In this document: piece by piece, positions 36,986 through 45,214 of the stretch
Layout: each line of letters opens with the position of its first letter
Position numbering within the stretch: position 1 is the stretch's first letter
Assembly (NCBI RefSeq): GCF_038396785.1
Contig: NZ_CP151087.1
Location: 744,001-808,000, forward strand
Direction: 5' to 3'
From: Sphingobacterium thalpophilum
GTDB lineage: Bacteria > Bacteroidota > Bacteroidia > Sphingobacteriales > Sphingobacteriaceae
DNA: 64,000 nucleotides
Program-made: the position numbers and the translations under genes
Notes under the pieces: generated by a model
The model's database searches: none
What the model saw: only the letters and a program-made list of their open reading frames with translations
What the model was told of the DNA's origin: nothing

Positions 36986-37185
36986 CAATTTTTTGCGTAA
37001 AGGCCGGGTATCTTTATGGTGGCTAAAAGACCCCGTTTTTAAATTGGCCAATGCAAATGCCTGAAAAGGCTATAAGTACACAAGCATGAGTTAATGCCAG
37101 CCTTACGGCTGACCAAACTCGAAGAGGAAAATCGCAAAACCCAATGCGCAAGGGGACTGTATTATAGTTAATTTATAGAGGAAAG
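36986..37185 (+). ncRNA. Candidate bridge-RNA region of the IS110 element
   Basis: The 200 non-coding bases after the transposase gene contain several small possible stems: GGGTATCTTT with AAAAGACCCC (36..  near 37006-37044, bulged), GCCT/AGGC near 37060-37070 and CAGCC/GGCTG near 37099-37112. In IS1111-type members the bridge RNA lies at the 3' end of the element; in IS110-type it lies 5'. The 5' flank here is shorter (105 bases). No RNA is demonstrated; the placement is inference. Confidence 0.25.
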
Positions 37186-37731
37186 GTACAAAGGAATAAC
37201 AGCCACTCCCACCAGCCCTACATATACATTAGCATAGAACATACAGATTAATGCTATGATTGCATTTGCAAACAAAGGCAGAATATCAATAAAGAAAATT
37301 TGGACTAAACGTGTCAACGAGCTAATACCGGCGTCTATTCGGGTAGCCAATTTTCCACTTTCATTATCACTTGAGGTATAAAAGGCTAACTTATAGGTTA
37401 AAATGCGGTTTACTATTGATTGAGAGAAGTCCCGTGCGATATAAATTCGAAGTTTCTCTCCGTAAAATTTCTGACCAAACTGAACAAAAGCGTATACTAT
37501 TTCTTTAATTAACAAAATAATACTGATCATGCCGACTAGATACATGCCTTTTGATAAGGGTTCTTTGGCGACCATCAGATCATTAATCCGATCGACGGTA
37601 TAACGTAAAATAAAAGCGTTTATTTGCGCAGCAAAAGACCCCACTACCGTTAATAGCAAGGTATAAATAATCAACTGACGATAAGGTTTGGCAAAGGGAA
37701 CAATTTTTTTAAATAATTGCGGGATAGTCAT
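37186..37731 (-). pseudogene. ABC exporter, 5' part (interrupted by IS110)
   Basis: These 182 codons encode the first half of an ABC exporter membrane domain: an N-terminal amphipathic part (TIPQLFKKIVPFAKPYR), then TM1 (LIIYTLLLTVVGSFAAQINA) and further TM helices to VAVIPLY, where the insertion sequence begins. Reading into the element adds five residues (LSSIN) and a stop at 37168. The start is set at the ATG at 37731, giving the usual MxxPQLFKKI-type N-terminus, not the longer in-frame start at 37800. Complement of the 3' part at 34439-35683. Confidence 0.88.
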
Positions 37732-37825
37732 TGAAATTGATTTTAATATAGAGGAAACAACTAATCTAGGGACATTGTTTAAATGAAAGCATAAAATCAA
37801 TGTGATCGCAATGACGTACTACGAC

Positions 37826-37866
37826 AAAAAAGGCGTATCGTTTCAGGATACGCCTTTTTAATAATT
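37826..37866. terminator. Terminator after S1/P1 nuclease gene
   Basis: A 14-bp stem (AAAAAAGGCGTATC and complement region) with a 7-base loop, with A and T runs on each side. It lies between the nuclease 3' end and the start of the interrupted ABC gene. Confidence 0.85.
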
Positions 37867-37882
37867 TATGGTAGCCGTAATA

Positions 37883-38677
37883 TTAACCAAAAATTCGGTT
37901 TAATACTTTAGCTAGCCTCAAGCCACCTTTTAGCATACATTGCTCCATAATATCTTTGTTTTGATAAACATAGGAGTACGATAAATTGGCATTATTAGCT
38001 ACGTCAGCGTAAATCTTTTCAGCCAATTGATTTGATTCATACAACCAGTTAGCGAGCTCTCCAGCCGCCAGCTGTTCATTCTCTTTTTTGTTATTCACAT
38101 CTAAAACAGTTGCAAACTCGGTATAACTATACTTCTCATTGTCGACCAAATCACTATCCCAAACACGGTGAATATTTGATTTTTTTCCAAACCAGCTTAC
38201 TTCAATCTTATTACCACCTTGATCCTCGGCACGGCTAACATGCATGGGTTGATGCGCATCGCCCAGAATATGGATCAAGAAATACAGGTTTTGCTTTTGT
38301 TGATCCATTGGAATAGTCTTATCTGCAAAGGATTTCTCAATACGGAACGCTGTCTTATACAGATTCTCATCAGCTGAATTTTCTAAACCCAATTGAAAAT
38401 CGGCCCAGGGTAAATTTGAGTTTAAATTTATAAAATGAGAATTCCCCAGTTTTTTAAATTCAGGATTGGGATCTGATTTGATAAAATCCCCCCAGTTGGC
38501 CCAATAGGCCAGCTTTTGCTGTCCAATAATTTTTCCAATATTCTTTTTGGCTTTTTTAGTCAAATGGCGTTCCGCAATTTCAGCCACGACACGATGCCCT
38601 GTTGTCCCCCACGCAAATACCGAAGAAAGCTGAAAACACAATGCCATTGCCAGCAAACCCTTGATCATTTTTTTCAT
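37883..38677 (-). CDS. S1/P1-type secreted nuclease
   Basis: A 264-residue zinc nuclease with a signal peptide ending SSVFA. The mature protein begins W-GTTGH; the N-terminal Trp and this His are zinc ligands in P1 nuclease. Further ligands are in AYWANWGDFI, IHILGDAHQPMHVS and NIHRVWDSDLVD. It should cleave single-stranded DNA and RNA in the periplasm or outside. Length agrees with the bacterial family. It is monocistronic. Confidence 0.92.
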   Translation of the reverse strand: MKKMIKGLLAMALCFQLSSVFAWGTTGHRVVAEIAERHLTKKAKKNIGKIIGQQKLAYWANWGDFIKSDPNPEFKKLGNSHFINLNSNLPWADFQLGLENSADENLYKTAFRIEKSFADKTIPMDQQKQNLYFLIHILGDAHQPMHVSRAEDQGGNKIEVSWFGKKSNIHRVWDSDLVDNEKYSYTEFATVLDVNNKKENEQLAAGELANWLYESNQLAEKIYADVANNANLSYSYVYQNKDIMEQCMLKGGLRLAKVLNRIFG

Positions 38678-38802
38678 TAGATTGTTGTTTTAAATGATGA
38701 CGAAGCTCCTACCTGTTAGAAAAACGCCGTTCGCTCCCACAAACTGGAGTTGAAAAGCGGAATCAGACCTGTAATAACTCATCTTACTATACTGAATGTT
38801 AA

Positions 38803-39264
38803 TTATTTGAAAATATCGAACGTATACTTAGCCGAAGACCAAAACTCATCCAAAGCAATTATTCGAGGCTTAAAAAAAGAAATGAGCTCGGCCCAGTCAT
38901 CCTCTTTAAAAACACTGTAACCGGTTAAGCTTGTATAGATCCGACAAATCGGCTTTCCATATTCGTCCATTCCATCCATGTCCCAAATCCACTCTTCTCC
39001 AAGAAGATCCTGCAACAATGCTTTAAACTGAAGAAATTGTTCTGTCATTAATGCCCTGAGCCCAGCATCAGGTTGGGACCATTGTATCGCAATAGTTGCC
39101 AGCTTCTTATCCGCATCCATTCTGAAGTATAAATGCTTAATACCTGTCTTATAGTTAATCCAATTTGCCTTCTCCCCATCTGCCGATGCATGTAAAGCCA
39201 TAAATTGTCCAAACTTCGTCCAGAATAACTGTTTCAATTGTTTTATCTCTTCCCTTGAATACAC
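38803..39264 (-). CDS. DUF4268 domain protein
   Basis: A 153-residue cytoplasmic protein matching the DUF4268 pattern: LFWTKFGQFMALHAS at the start, HLYFRMDADKKLATIAI in the middle and FKEDDWAELISFFKPRI near the end. DUF4268 is a small alpha/beta domain of unknown function, sometimes found at the end of restriction-like proteins; here it is stand-alone. No partner gene is evident. Confidence 0.75.
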   Translation of the reverse strand: MYSREEIKQLKQLFWTKFGQFMALHASADGEKANWINYKTGIKHLYFRMDADKKLATIAIQWSQPDAGLRALMTEQFLQFKALLQDLLGEEWIWDMDGMDEYGKPICRIYTSLTGYSVFKEDDWAELISFFKPRIIALDEFWSSAKYTFDIFK

Positions 39265-39363
39265 CGATACAAATTTTTAGTCAACAAAATTAGTAAAATA
39301 GCTCGGTATGTCTAAACCTTGTTGGTATCAAAATTGTTGTTTTAACAATAAACATATTCGAAG

Positions 39364-39900
39364 ATGAACATGGATAAGAAAAAATCACTGTTACTATTAA
39401 CTGGCATAGCACTTGGGGCTGTGGCTTATAACGCCTTTAAACCTGTCGTCTCGCGACCTGATGTCGTGGATCCATTTGATTTGGATAAATATCTTGGAAA
39501 ATGGTTTGAAATAGCCAGACTCGACTTCTATTGGGAAAAAGGCTTAAGTCAAGTTTCAGCAGAATATAGCAAAAATAAAAATGGCACAATACGTGTCAAT
39601 AACCAAGGGTACTCCGAAGACAAAGAACGCTGGAAACAGTCTATCGGAAAAGCCAAATTTGTCAACAGCCCCAATGAAGGCGCACTTAAAGTATCGTTCT
39701 TTGGTCCTTTCTACAGTGGATATAATATTGTAAAAATAACGCCGGATTATAAATACGCACTCGTTTTTGGTGACAATCTAGACTATATGTGGATTTTGGG
39801 CCGTGAGACGGAGATTCCAGATAAAATCAGAAATGAATTTTTAACCTATGCCCTGCAATGTGGCTATGAAACCGGCGATCTTGTATGGACCAAACATTAG
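39364..39900 (+). CDS. blc: Bacterial lipocalin (Blc-like)
   Basis: A 178-residue lipocalin. The signature DLDKYLGKWFEIARLDFYWE (residues about 39-58) contains the conserved GxW, and the C-terminal part has YMWILGRETEIP, matching Blc. The N-terminus has a hydrophobic stretch (LLLLTGIALGAVAYNAF), a membrane anchor or signal without a lipobox Cys. Lipocalins bind lysophospholipids and are often induced in starvation. The start could also be six bases later (MDKKK). It overlaps the convergent hypothetical gene by four bases. Confidence 0.88.
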   Translation: MNMDKKKSLLLLTGIALGAVAYNAFKPVVSRPDVVDPFDLDKYLGKWFEIARLDFYWEKGLSQVSAEYSKNKNGTIRVNNQGYSEDKERWKQSIGKAKFVNSPNEGALKVSFFGPFYSGYNIVKITPDYKYALVFGDNLDYMWILGRETEIPDKIRNEFLTYALQCGYETGDLVWTKH

Positions 39901-40202
39901 TCGAAGATCGGAGCTAATAGCGGGTAGTTTAACGTCTTATCCTGTGTGAGTACATCAGCTATATCCTCAATATCTTCCCGCGTGATTGCATTTCTGATAC
40001 CTGCATTGTAGAGATTTACAAGGAATAGGGCACCCGCACGTTTTTCGTTGAGTGGCAATATTGAACTCCCGACATAAAAATTTAATACAGATACTGCATA
40101 ATCACCAAACACGTTAAAACCGAAATCACCATTTTTCTGTAGGCAATAACGCATCATTTTTTCAAAATCAGAACGCAAAGTATCTTTAATCTCAGTAGTC
40201 AT
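39897..40202 (-). CDS. Hypothetical protein
   Basis: A 101-residue cytoplasmic protein beginning MTTEIKDTLRSDFEKMM, mostly helical, with NGDFGFNVFGDYAVSVLNFY in the middle. No family is recognised. The start is set 16 codons inside the longest frame because the preceding stretch (Cys/Ser-rich) is not protein-like and the chosen Met gives a regular start. It overlaps the lipocalin stop by four bases. Confidence 0.5.
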   Translation of the reverse strand: MTTEIKDTLRSDFEKMMRYCLQKNGDFGFNVFGDYAVSVLNFYVGSSILPLNEKRAGALFLVNLYNAGIRNAITREDIEDIADVLTQDKTLNYPLLAPIFD

Positions 40203-40279
40203 GAAAATCTTTTTAGAGGCACAGGTACTCGAAATAGCGCATAACATCATACACTTCTCTCCTGGCAGGACAAAAATGC

Positions 40280-40328
40280 AAAAAATATCCCAAACAATGT
40301 ACCGCTAAGCAGTAGATTGTTTGGGATA
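40280..40328 (-). terminator. Terminator after ammonium transporter gene
   Basis: A perfect 13-bp stem (TATCCCAAACAAT and complement, 40286-40298 and 40316-40328) with a 17-base loop. On the reverse strand it is followed by a T-rich run. Confidence 0.8.
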
Positions 40329-40353
40329 AACTATGCGTTATGCTGCGACTAGG

Positions 40354-41658
40354 TTACAATGCTTCTGCATGTTGAGAAACATCCAAACCAAGCTCTTCAT
40401 CTGTCTCTTCGACGCGTAATGGAGCAATAAGATCGGTGATCTTCAAGAGCACAAGTGAACCAACGAAGGCAAAAAATGACACGGCAAATAGTGCGACCAT
40501 ATGGACAAAAAACAACTTCGTTTCGCCAAAAAATATACCATTGTCCACAACAACAGGATTAATGTTATGATGGGCAAACACACCGGTAAGTACCATACCA
40601 ACCATGCCACCTACCCCATGACAAGGGAATACATCCAAGGTGTCGTCGATACTTGTTTTACTTCTCAGATATACAACCAGATTACTAACCAACGCGCCAA
40701 CCAAGCCAATGATCATCGCATGTGGAATACTGACAAAACCAGCTGCTGGTGTAATCGCAACCAAACCAACAACGGCACCGATACATGCTCCCATTGCTGA
40801 AGGTTTCTTTCCACGTATGATATCAACAAATATCCACGCCATAGCGGCCATTGCTGATGCTGTAGTCGTTGTCGCAAAAGCGTAAGCTGCCAAAGAATTT
40901 GCTCCACCAGCTGAACCTGCATTAAATCCAAACCAGCCAAACCACAAGAGTGCTGTACCTAATATCACGTAGCTTATGCGCGCCGGATTATGAATTTGCA
41001 TTTTACGTCCTTTTAAATAAATCGCTGCCGCCAATGCTGCCCAACCTGCCGACATGTGCACAACTGTACCACCGGCAAAATCAAGAACACCAAATTTTGC
41101 TAATATACCTTCAGGGTGCCAAGTAGCATGTGCCAATGGCATATAAATAAAAATACTGAACAGAATAATGAATAGCATAAATGAATTAAAACGAATACGT
41201 TCCGCAAAAGCCCCCGTAATCAATGCTGGTGTGATAATCGCAAACTTCAATTGAAACATCGCAAACAAAACCAAAGGTATAGTGGGAAGCGCTCCCCAAG
41301 CAACATTCCCTAATGTACCTTTCATCATAAAAAATGTACGCGGATCACCGACAATACCACCGATATCATCGCCGAAAGCCAAACTGAAGCCAACAATGAC
41401 CCAGAGGATTGTCATTAAACACATACATATAAAGCTTTGCATCATCGTTGAAATTACATTCTTCTTGCTAACCATACCGCCATAAAAAAAGGCAAGTCCA
41501 GGTGTCATAATCAACACCAATGCAGAAGAAGTTAACAACCAGGCCGTATCTCCCGTATCAAATTCTGCCTTGTTTAAATCAGACAAGTCGATGGACGGAA
41601 ATACAAGTCCCAATACTCCCAAAAGAACTAGAACAATGAGTGGAATAATTTTTTTCAT
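40354..41658 (-). CDS. amt: Ammonium transporter (Amt family)
   Basis: A 434-residue inner-membrane channel with 11 hydrophobic segments and an N-terminal segment that may be a signal. Family marks include ALVLIMTPGLAFFYGGMVSK and the signature DFAGGTVVHMSAGWAALAAA with the first pore His, and FPCHGVGGMVGMVLTGVFAH with the second. It conducts ammonium or ammonia during nitrogen limitation. No GlnK gene is next to it; instead a porin gene is transcribed divergently. A -7 element TATATTTG (reverse strand, 41752-41759) lies about 94 bases upstream. Confidence 0.95.
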   Translation of the reverse strand: MKKIIPLIVLVLLGVLGLVFPSIDLSDLNKAEFDTGDTAWLLTSSALVLIMTPGLAFFYGGMVSKKNVISTMMQSFICMCLMTILWVIVGFSLAFGDDIGGIVGDPRTFFMMKGTLGNVAWGALPTIPLVLFAMFQLKFAIITPALITGAFAERIRFNSFMLFIILFSIFIYMPLAHATWHPEGILAKFGVLDFAGGTVVHMSAGWAALAAAIYLKGRKMQIHNPARISYVILGTALLWFGWFGFNAGSAGGANSLAAYAFATTTTASAMAAMAWIFVDIIRGKKPSAMGACIGAVVGLVAITPAAGFVSIPHAMIIGLVGALVSNLVVYLRSKTSIDDTLDVFPCHGVGGMVGMVLTGVFAHHNINPVVVDNGIFFGETKLFFVHMVALFAVSFFAFVGSLVLLKITDLIAPLRVEETDEELGLDVSQHAEAL

Positions 41659-41946
41659 TTGTTTAAACTGATTAGTGTTTTCAATATATTAATAAAATTG
41701 TTAAAAAAATACAAGAACAAAACAAAAACCTACTTTCCCTTATAATTTTTTCAAATATAAAGTCTTTTTGTTAAAAAAATACTATGTTATTTTATTTTTT
41801 ATGATTTTTTTTACATAATTTCACAAAAACAAACACAAAACCATAATTACCAATTAATTTTTAAACAAAAACCAATACAAAACAGACAAAACAAAAGAAT
41901 TAAGCCTTAAAAAATTCAAACAAACCAAACTTAAACCAAAAAAAAC
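41659..41946. promoter_or_regulatory. Divergent amt/porin regulatory region, G-free tract
   Basis: The 288 bases are extremely AT-rich. The reverse -7 element of amt is at 41752-41759. On the forward strand no G occurs from 41804 to 41884 (81 bases), and only three G occur between 41804 and the porin ATG. If transcribed, this leader would be almost unable to form stable structure. No gene is present. Confidence 0.55.
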
Positions 41947-42999
41947 ATGAAAAAACTTCTAACAACCATCTTTTTATCACTATTTCTAATAAAAACAGCA
42001 ACATCACAAGAAGAAACAAAAGAAAAAGGAATAGAAATATCCGGATCAGTGGATACTTATTGGAAATATGATTTTCAAAACAAACCTAACATCAACACCT
42101 ATTTTACCGAAGACAACAACTCCGTCTCTATTGGGATGGTGGATTTGGCTGTAAAAAAGAAGTTTAAAAAGACATCATTTGTCGGAGAATTATCTTTTGG
42201 CCCCAGAGGGCAATATCGATCCATTATGAATGGCGACGGCCAGGCTGGCGACGACAAAAACAGTTTTCATATCCAAAATCTATATGTAGGCTATGATCTA
42301 ACCGAGAAACTCAATCTTACTGCAGGATTCATGGGAACATTTGTGGGTTTTGAAGTAATATCACCAACCTACAACTTCCATTATTCAACTTCTTATTTAT
42401 TCGGCGCCGGCCCATTTCAAGACGCTGGTTTAAAAGCTACGTATAGTTTCTCAGATAAAGTGGCTTTAATGGTCGGACTATTTAACGACTGGAATGTCTA
42501 TCAAGATATGAACGGAGTTTCCCATGTCGGCTCCCAACTAGCCTATACCCCCAATGATAAAAGCAGCTTTTATCTCAATTTCCTGACAGGATCCTCTGCT
42601 GGCGGTAAAACCAATTACAGCTCTGGAACCTTGGTCGATCTCGTTGCTAATTATGATTTCACCTCCAAATTTTTCCTTGGTTTAAATGCTACAAATTATA
42701 AAAAGAGAGATGGTGGGGGTTACTCTGGAGTAGCACTTTACCCAAGAATTCATTTTTCAGAACATTTCGGCCTAGGATTACGCGAAGAGTTTTTCCAAAC
42801 GCATAAAGAGGAAGAAAATGGAATCCCTAGTTCCAATATCCTCGCAACCACCTTGACAGCAGAATATAATTACCATGGATTCAAATTTATTCCCGAAATC
42901 AGAATTGACAAAGGAAATACCGAACGATTCATCAAAAACGATCTAAGCCCAACCAAATCTGCAGGACAATTTCTGTTGGCCTGTGTCTACAGTTTCTAA
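41947..42999 (+). CDS. Outer-membrane beta-barrel porin
   Basis: A 350-residue protein with a signal peptide (FLIKTATSQ). The mature part is made of alternating aromatic/small strands, e.g. GIEISGSVDTYWKYDFQN and GLGLREEFFQTHKEE, and ends in an aromatic residue (LLACVYSF), as in outer-membrane barrels of the BBP2/porin type. Placed divergent to the ammonium transporter, it may bring nitrogen compounds across the outer membrane; this is inferred from position. A rho-independent terminator follows at 43029. Confidence 0.85.
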   Translation: MKKLLTTIFLSLFLIKTATSQEETKEKGIEISGSVDTYWKYDFQNKPNINTYFTEDNNSVSIGMVDLAVKKKFKKTSFVGELSFGPRGQYRSIMNGDGQAGDDKNSFHIQNLYVGYDLTEKLNLTAGFMGTFVGFEVISPTYNFHYSTSYLFGAGPFQDAGLKATYSFSDKVALMVGLFNDWNVYQDMNGVSHVGSQLAYTPNDKSSFYLNFLTGSSAGGKTNYSSGTLVDLVANYDFTSKFFLGLNATNYKKRDGGGYSGVALYPRIHFSEHFGLGLREEFFQTHKEEENGIPSSNILATTLTAEYNYHGFKFIPEIRIDKGNTERFIKNDLSPTKSAGQFLLACVYSF

Positions 43000-43028
43000 A
43001 CAACATTGCATTACACATAAAAGGAAAG

Positions 43029-43058
43029 AGCAGGTTCCAGTGGAATCTGCTATTTTTT
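43029..43058 (+). terminator. Terminator after porin gene
   Basis: A 10-bp stem (AGCAGGTTCC / GGAATCTGCT, one G-T pair) with a 3-base loop is followed by ATTTTTT. Confidence 0.78.
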
Positions 43059-43094
43059 ATTTTCACAGCGGTCTAGTTATGCTGCACAAAGCAA

Positions 43095-44465
43095 TTATCG
43101 AACACTTATCGAAACATGCCGATCCATAATACGATCAGATTCTGGCGCATCGGCCTTATACTTAGCAAACTGTGAGCCGTACCCCTCTGCACCGATCACC
43201 TGTTTGGAAAGCTGCTCTTTACTCAGGTAATCCTTTACAGCCGTTGCCCGCTCAAGCGATAACTTTTTATTAAAATCCTCATTGCCCGTTTTGTCGGTAT
43301 AGCCACCGATCTTAATATTAGCTGCGGGAAAAGCCTTTAATATCGCTGCAAGATTACTTAGTTGCACCTGACTTTCAGGAAGTACCTCGGCTGTACCTGT
43401 TTTGAAATTCAGGTTATCGAAATCAAACCAGGTATTTTTCAGGGAATCTTCACCCATCGATTTATAATCGGATTTTAAAAATTGGACCAAGTGATCCTCT
43501 ATCCCGCCTTTAAAAGCAGCAAGTTTGACACCGTTTGGTAGGATGACCTCCGTTTGCTCGCGCTCGACCATACCGGAACCCGTTTTCATAGTATCTGACT
43601 CTACCGTTGTCTTATTTACACTGGTGTCGGTAGCACCGTCTTGCTTGCTTCCACTACAGCCTTTTCCAAATAAAAACCAAAGTGCAGCCAATACGACCAG
43701 GGCGATTAAAATCTTCCACCAACCGCCACCGGAACCGGTTCCAGCGATTGCCGCCCTGGACTCTTCCGCTCTTGGCAGTGACAAGGGCTCTTTATGTGCT
43801 TCCAGTTCATTTGCCGGATTAATGGGTATTGACTTATGACTATCCACCTCCTTAGCAACATCAGCAGGAATTGCATGTTCAGTCGCGGATTCTTCCGGCG
43901 CAGAAAAATGCGCACCATCAAAAAGCTTCCCAAAGGCGCCTAAGCCTAACCCAGCTGGAACAGCAGCAGCAAAAGCGGTTTTATTTTCCTCCAAAACATG
44001 ACCGATACGATCAAAATCCCAATTTTGGCCCTTATTTGTTAGACTGGAGAATATCGCGGGCAAAGAAAAATTCATTAATTTCCCAATGGAACTGCCGTCA
44101 TACCCCAAATAACCGGCAACAGTACTCAAAACAGTATCCAGACCGCCACCAAATATTGATCCCAATAAACCCTGAGCATTCTCGCCTTTCACAGCAGGAT
44201 CCCCTGCGGGCTCATCTGCTTTGGTCACACGACCGAGAAGCTCGTGGAAATCAAAATTCGCAAAGTGCTGCTTAGCCCTTTCAAGTATCGCCGAAATCCC
44301 ACTGCCGGAATCGGAATGTTGGCTTAAACCTAAAAACAAGGCGGGAATTGTTACATTCAAACCCTGCTTTACCCCTTCTTTATCCTGATTTAAAACTTGC
44401 CCTATCTGAGCGACGGCCTCTTCGTCAAAAAAGTCCTTCGCCCCTTTTAAAAGCTGATTTTCCAT
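43095..44465 (-). CDS. DUF937 - transmembrane - OmpA domain protein
   Basis: A 456-residue protein in three parts. Residues about 1-185 form a DUF937 region (GLNVTIPALFLGLSQHS, LMNFSLPAIFSSLTNKG). A Pro/Ala/Glu linker follows, then one TM helix (WWKILIALVVLAALWFLFG, about 248-267). Residues about 340-456 are an OmpA C-terminal peptidoglycan-binding domain (IKIGGYTDKTGNEDFNKKLS). There is no cleavable signal, so DUF937 should be cytoplasmic and OmpA periplasmic, tying the inner membrane to the cell wall. Function of DUF937 is unknown; homologues exist in other Bacteroidota. Confidence 0.82.
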   Translation of the reverse strand: MENQLLKGAKDFFDEEAVAQIGQVLNQDKEGVKQGLNVTIPALFLGLSQHSDSGSGISAILERAKQHFANFDFHELLGRVTKADEPAGDPAVKGENAQGLLGSIFGGGLDTVLSTVAGYLGYDGSSIGKLMNFSLPAIFSSLTNKGQNWDFDRIGHVLEENKTAFAAAVPAGLGLGAFGKLFDGAHFSAPEESATEHAIPADVAKEVDSHKSIPINPANELEAHKEPLSLPRAEESRAAIAGTGSGGGWWKILIALVVLAALWFLFGKGCSGSKQDGATDTSVNKTTVESDTMKTGSGMVEREQTEVILPNGVKLAAFKGGIEDHLVQFLKSDYKSMGEDSLKNTWFDFDNLNFKTGTAEVLPESQVQLSNLAAILKAFPAANIKIGGYTDKTGNEDFNKKLSLERATAVKDYLSKEQLSKQVIGAEGYGSQFAKYKADAPESDRIMDRHVSISVR

Positions 44466-44535
44466 TATCTTTGTTTATTTATAGTTTATATAAAACTCTA
44501 ACAAACAAAGGTTTAATTTGTTTACCCTACACGAT

Positions 44536-44949
44536 TTAACGATCAAAATCACCCGAAAGCCATTTTGGTAGAACAAACTCGGATGCCAGGTGTGCCCATT
44601 GGTAACTTTGCCAATCAGCTCTACTGATCCACAGCACTTCTTCCAGTTCTTCATAAGGCTCAAATGCATGACGCTCTGCAAGTTTAATTAAATAGATATA
44701 GCCCACGACCACCGTATTTACCTCATTTACAGCCTGTGTACTGTGACTACCGATAAAGCTTATTTCCATTCTGCTCACATCATACCGAAGCTCCTCTTTC
44801 AGTTCACGAATTAAGGTCTGCTCCCGGCTTTCTTCCGGCTCTACCTTCCCTCCAGGTAGCTGAAAATAGCTAGACCCTTTTTTACGAACCATTAGCAAAT
44901 CTCCTTCCGGAGCAAGCATCACCGCCGAGCAAATAACAATTTTGTCCAT
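44536..44949 (-). CDS. NUDIX hydrolase
   Basis: A 137-residue NUDIX pyrophosphatase. The Nudix box G-x5-E-x7-REL-x-EEL is complete (GGKVEPEESREQTL then IRELKEEL, residues about 33-54), giving the Mg-binding helix. The substrate, a nucleoside diphosphate linked to another group, cannot be told from sequence. The reverse -7 element TAGTTTTG (44983-44990) is 33 bases upstream of the ATG, so it is probably transcribed alone. Confidence 0.9.
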   Translation of the reverse strand: MDKIVICSAVMLAPEGDLLMVRKKGSSYFQLPGGKVEPEESREQTLIRELKEELRYDVSRMEISFIGSHSTQAVNEVNTVVVGYIYLIKLAERHAFEPYEELEEVLWISRADWQSYQWAHLASEFVLPKWLSGDFDR

Positions 44950-44982
44950 ATCATTTATTTCAGAATCATTTATTTCAGATCA

Positions 44983-44990
44983 CAAAACTA
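44983..44990 (-). promoter_or_regulatory. -7 promoter element of NUDIX gene
   Basis: On the reverse strand TAGTTTTG matches TAnnTTTG, 33 bases before the NUDIX start codon. Confidence 0.5.
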
Positions 44991-45214
44991 ACTTTTTATC
45001 CATCATCGAAGAAATATCTCCCCCGCATTCAAGACAGCTCTTTAAAATAAAATTTTACCGCAATAAACGCCTTATCATTGAAAATCTGTTACAGTTCACA
45101 AAACGAATAGTAAGGTTTAACAGCAAATCTATTTCCTTCAACTGCAATAAAATTGCAAATAATAAACTAATTATCTAAGTTTAAGGTATAAAACGATAAT
45201 CTATACTTCCATAT

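Larger units (their letters stand above)
35684..37185. mobile_element. IS110-family insertion sequence, about 1.5 kb
   Basis: A 1502-bp element with one DEDD transposase gene. Its limits are inferred from the split ABC gene: removing exactly 35684-37185 restores the host reading frame with the residues VIPLY followed by IYISQTQ, the usual sequence in this transporter family. No target duplication and no clear terminal inverted repeats are seen, as expected for IS110 elements. Non-coding flanks inside it are about 105 bases (left) and 200 bases (right). Confidence 0.85.
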
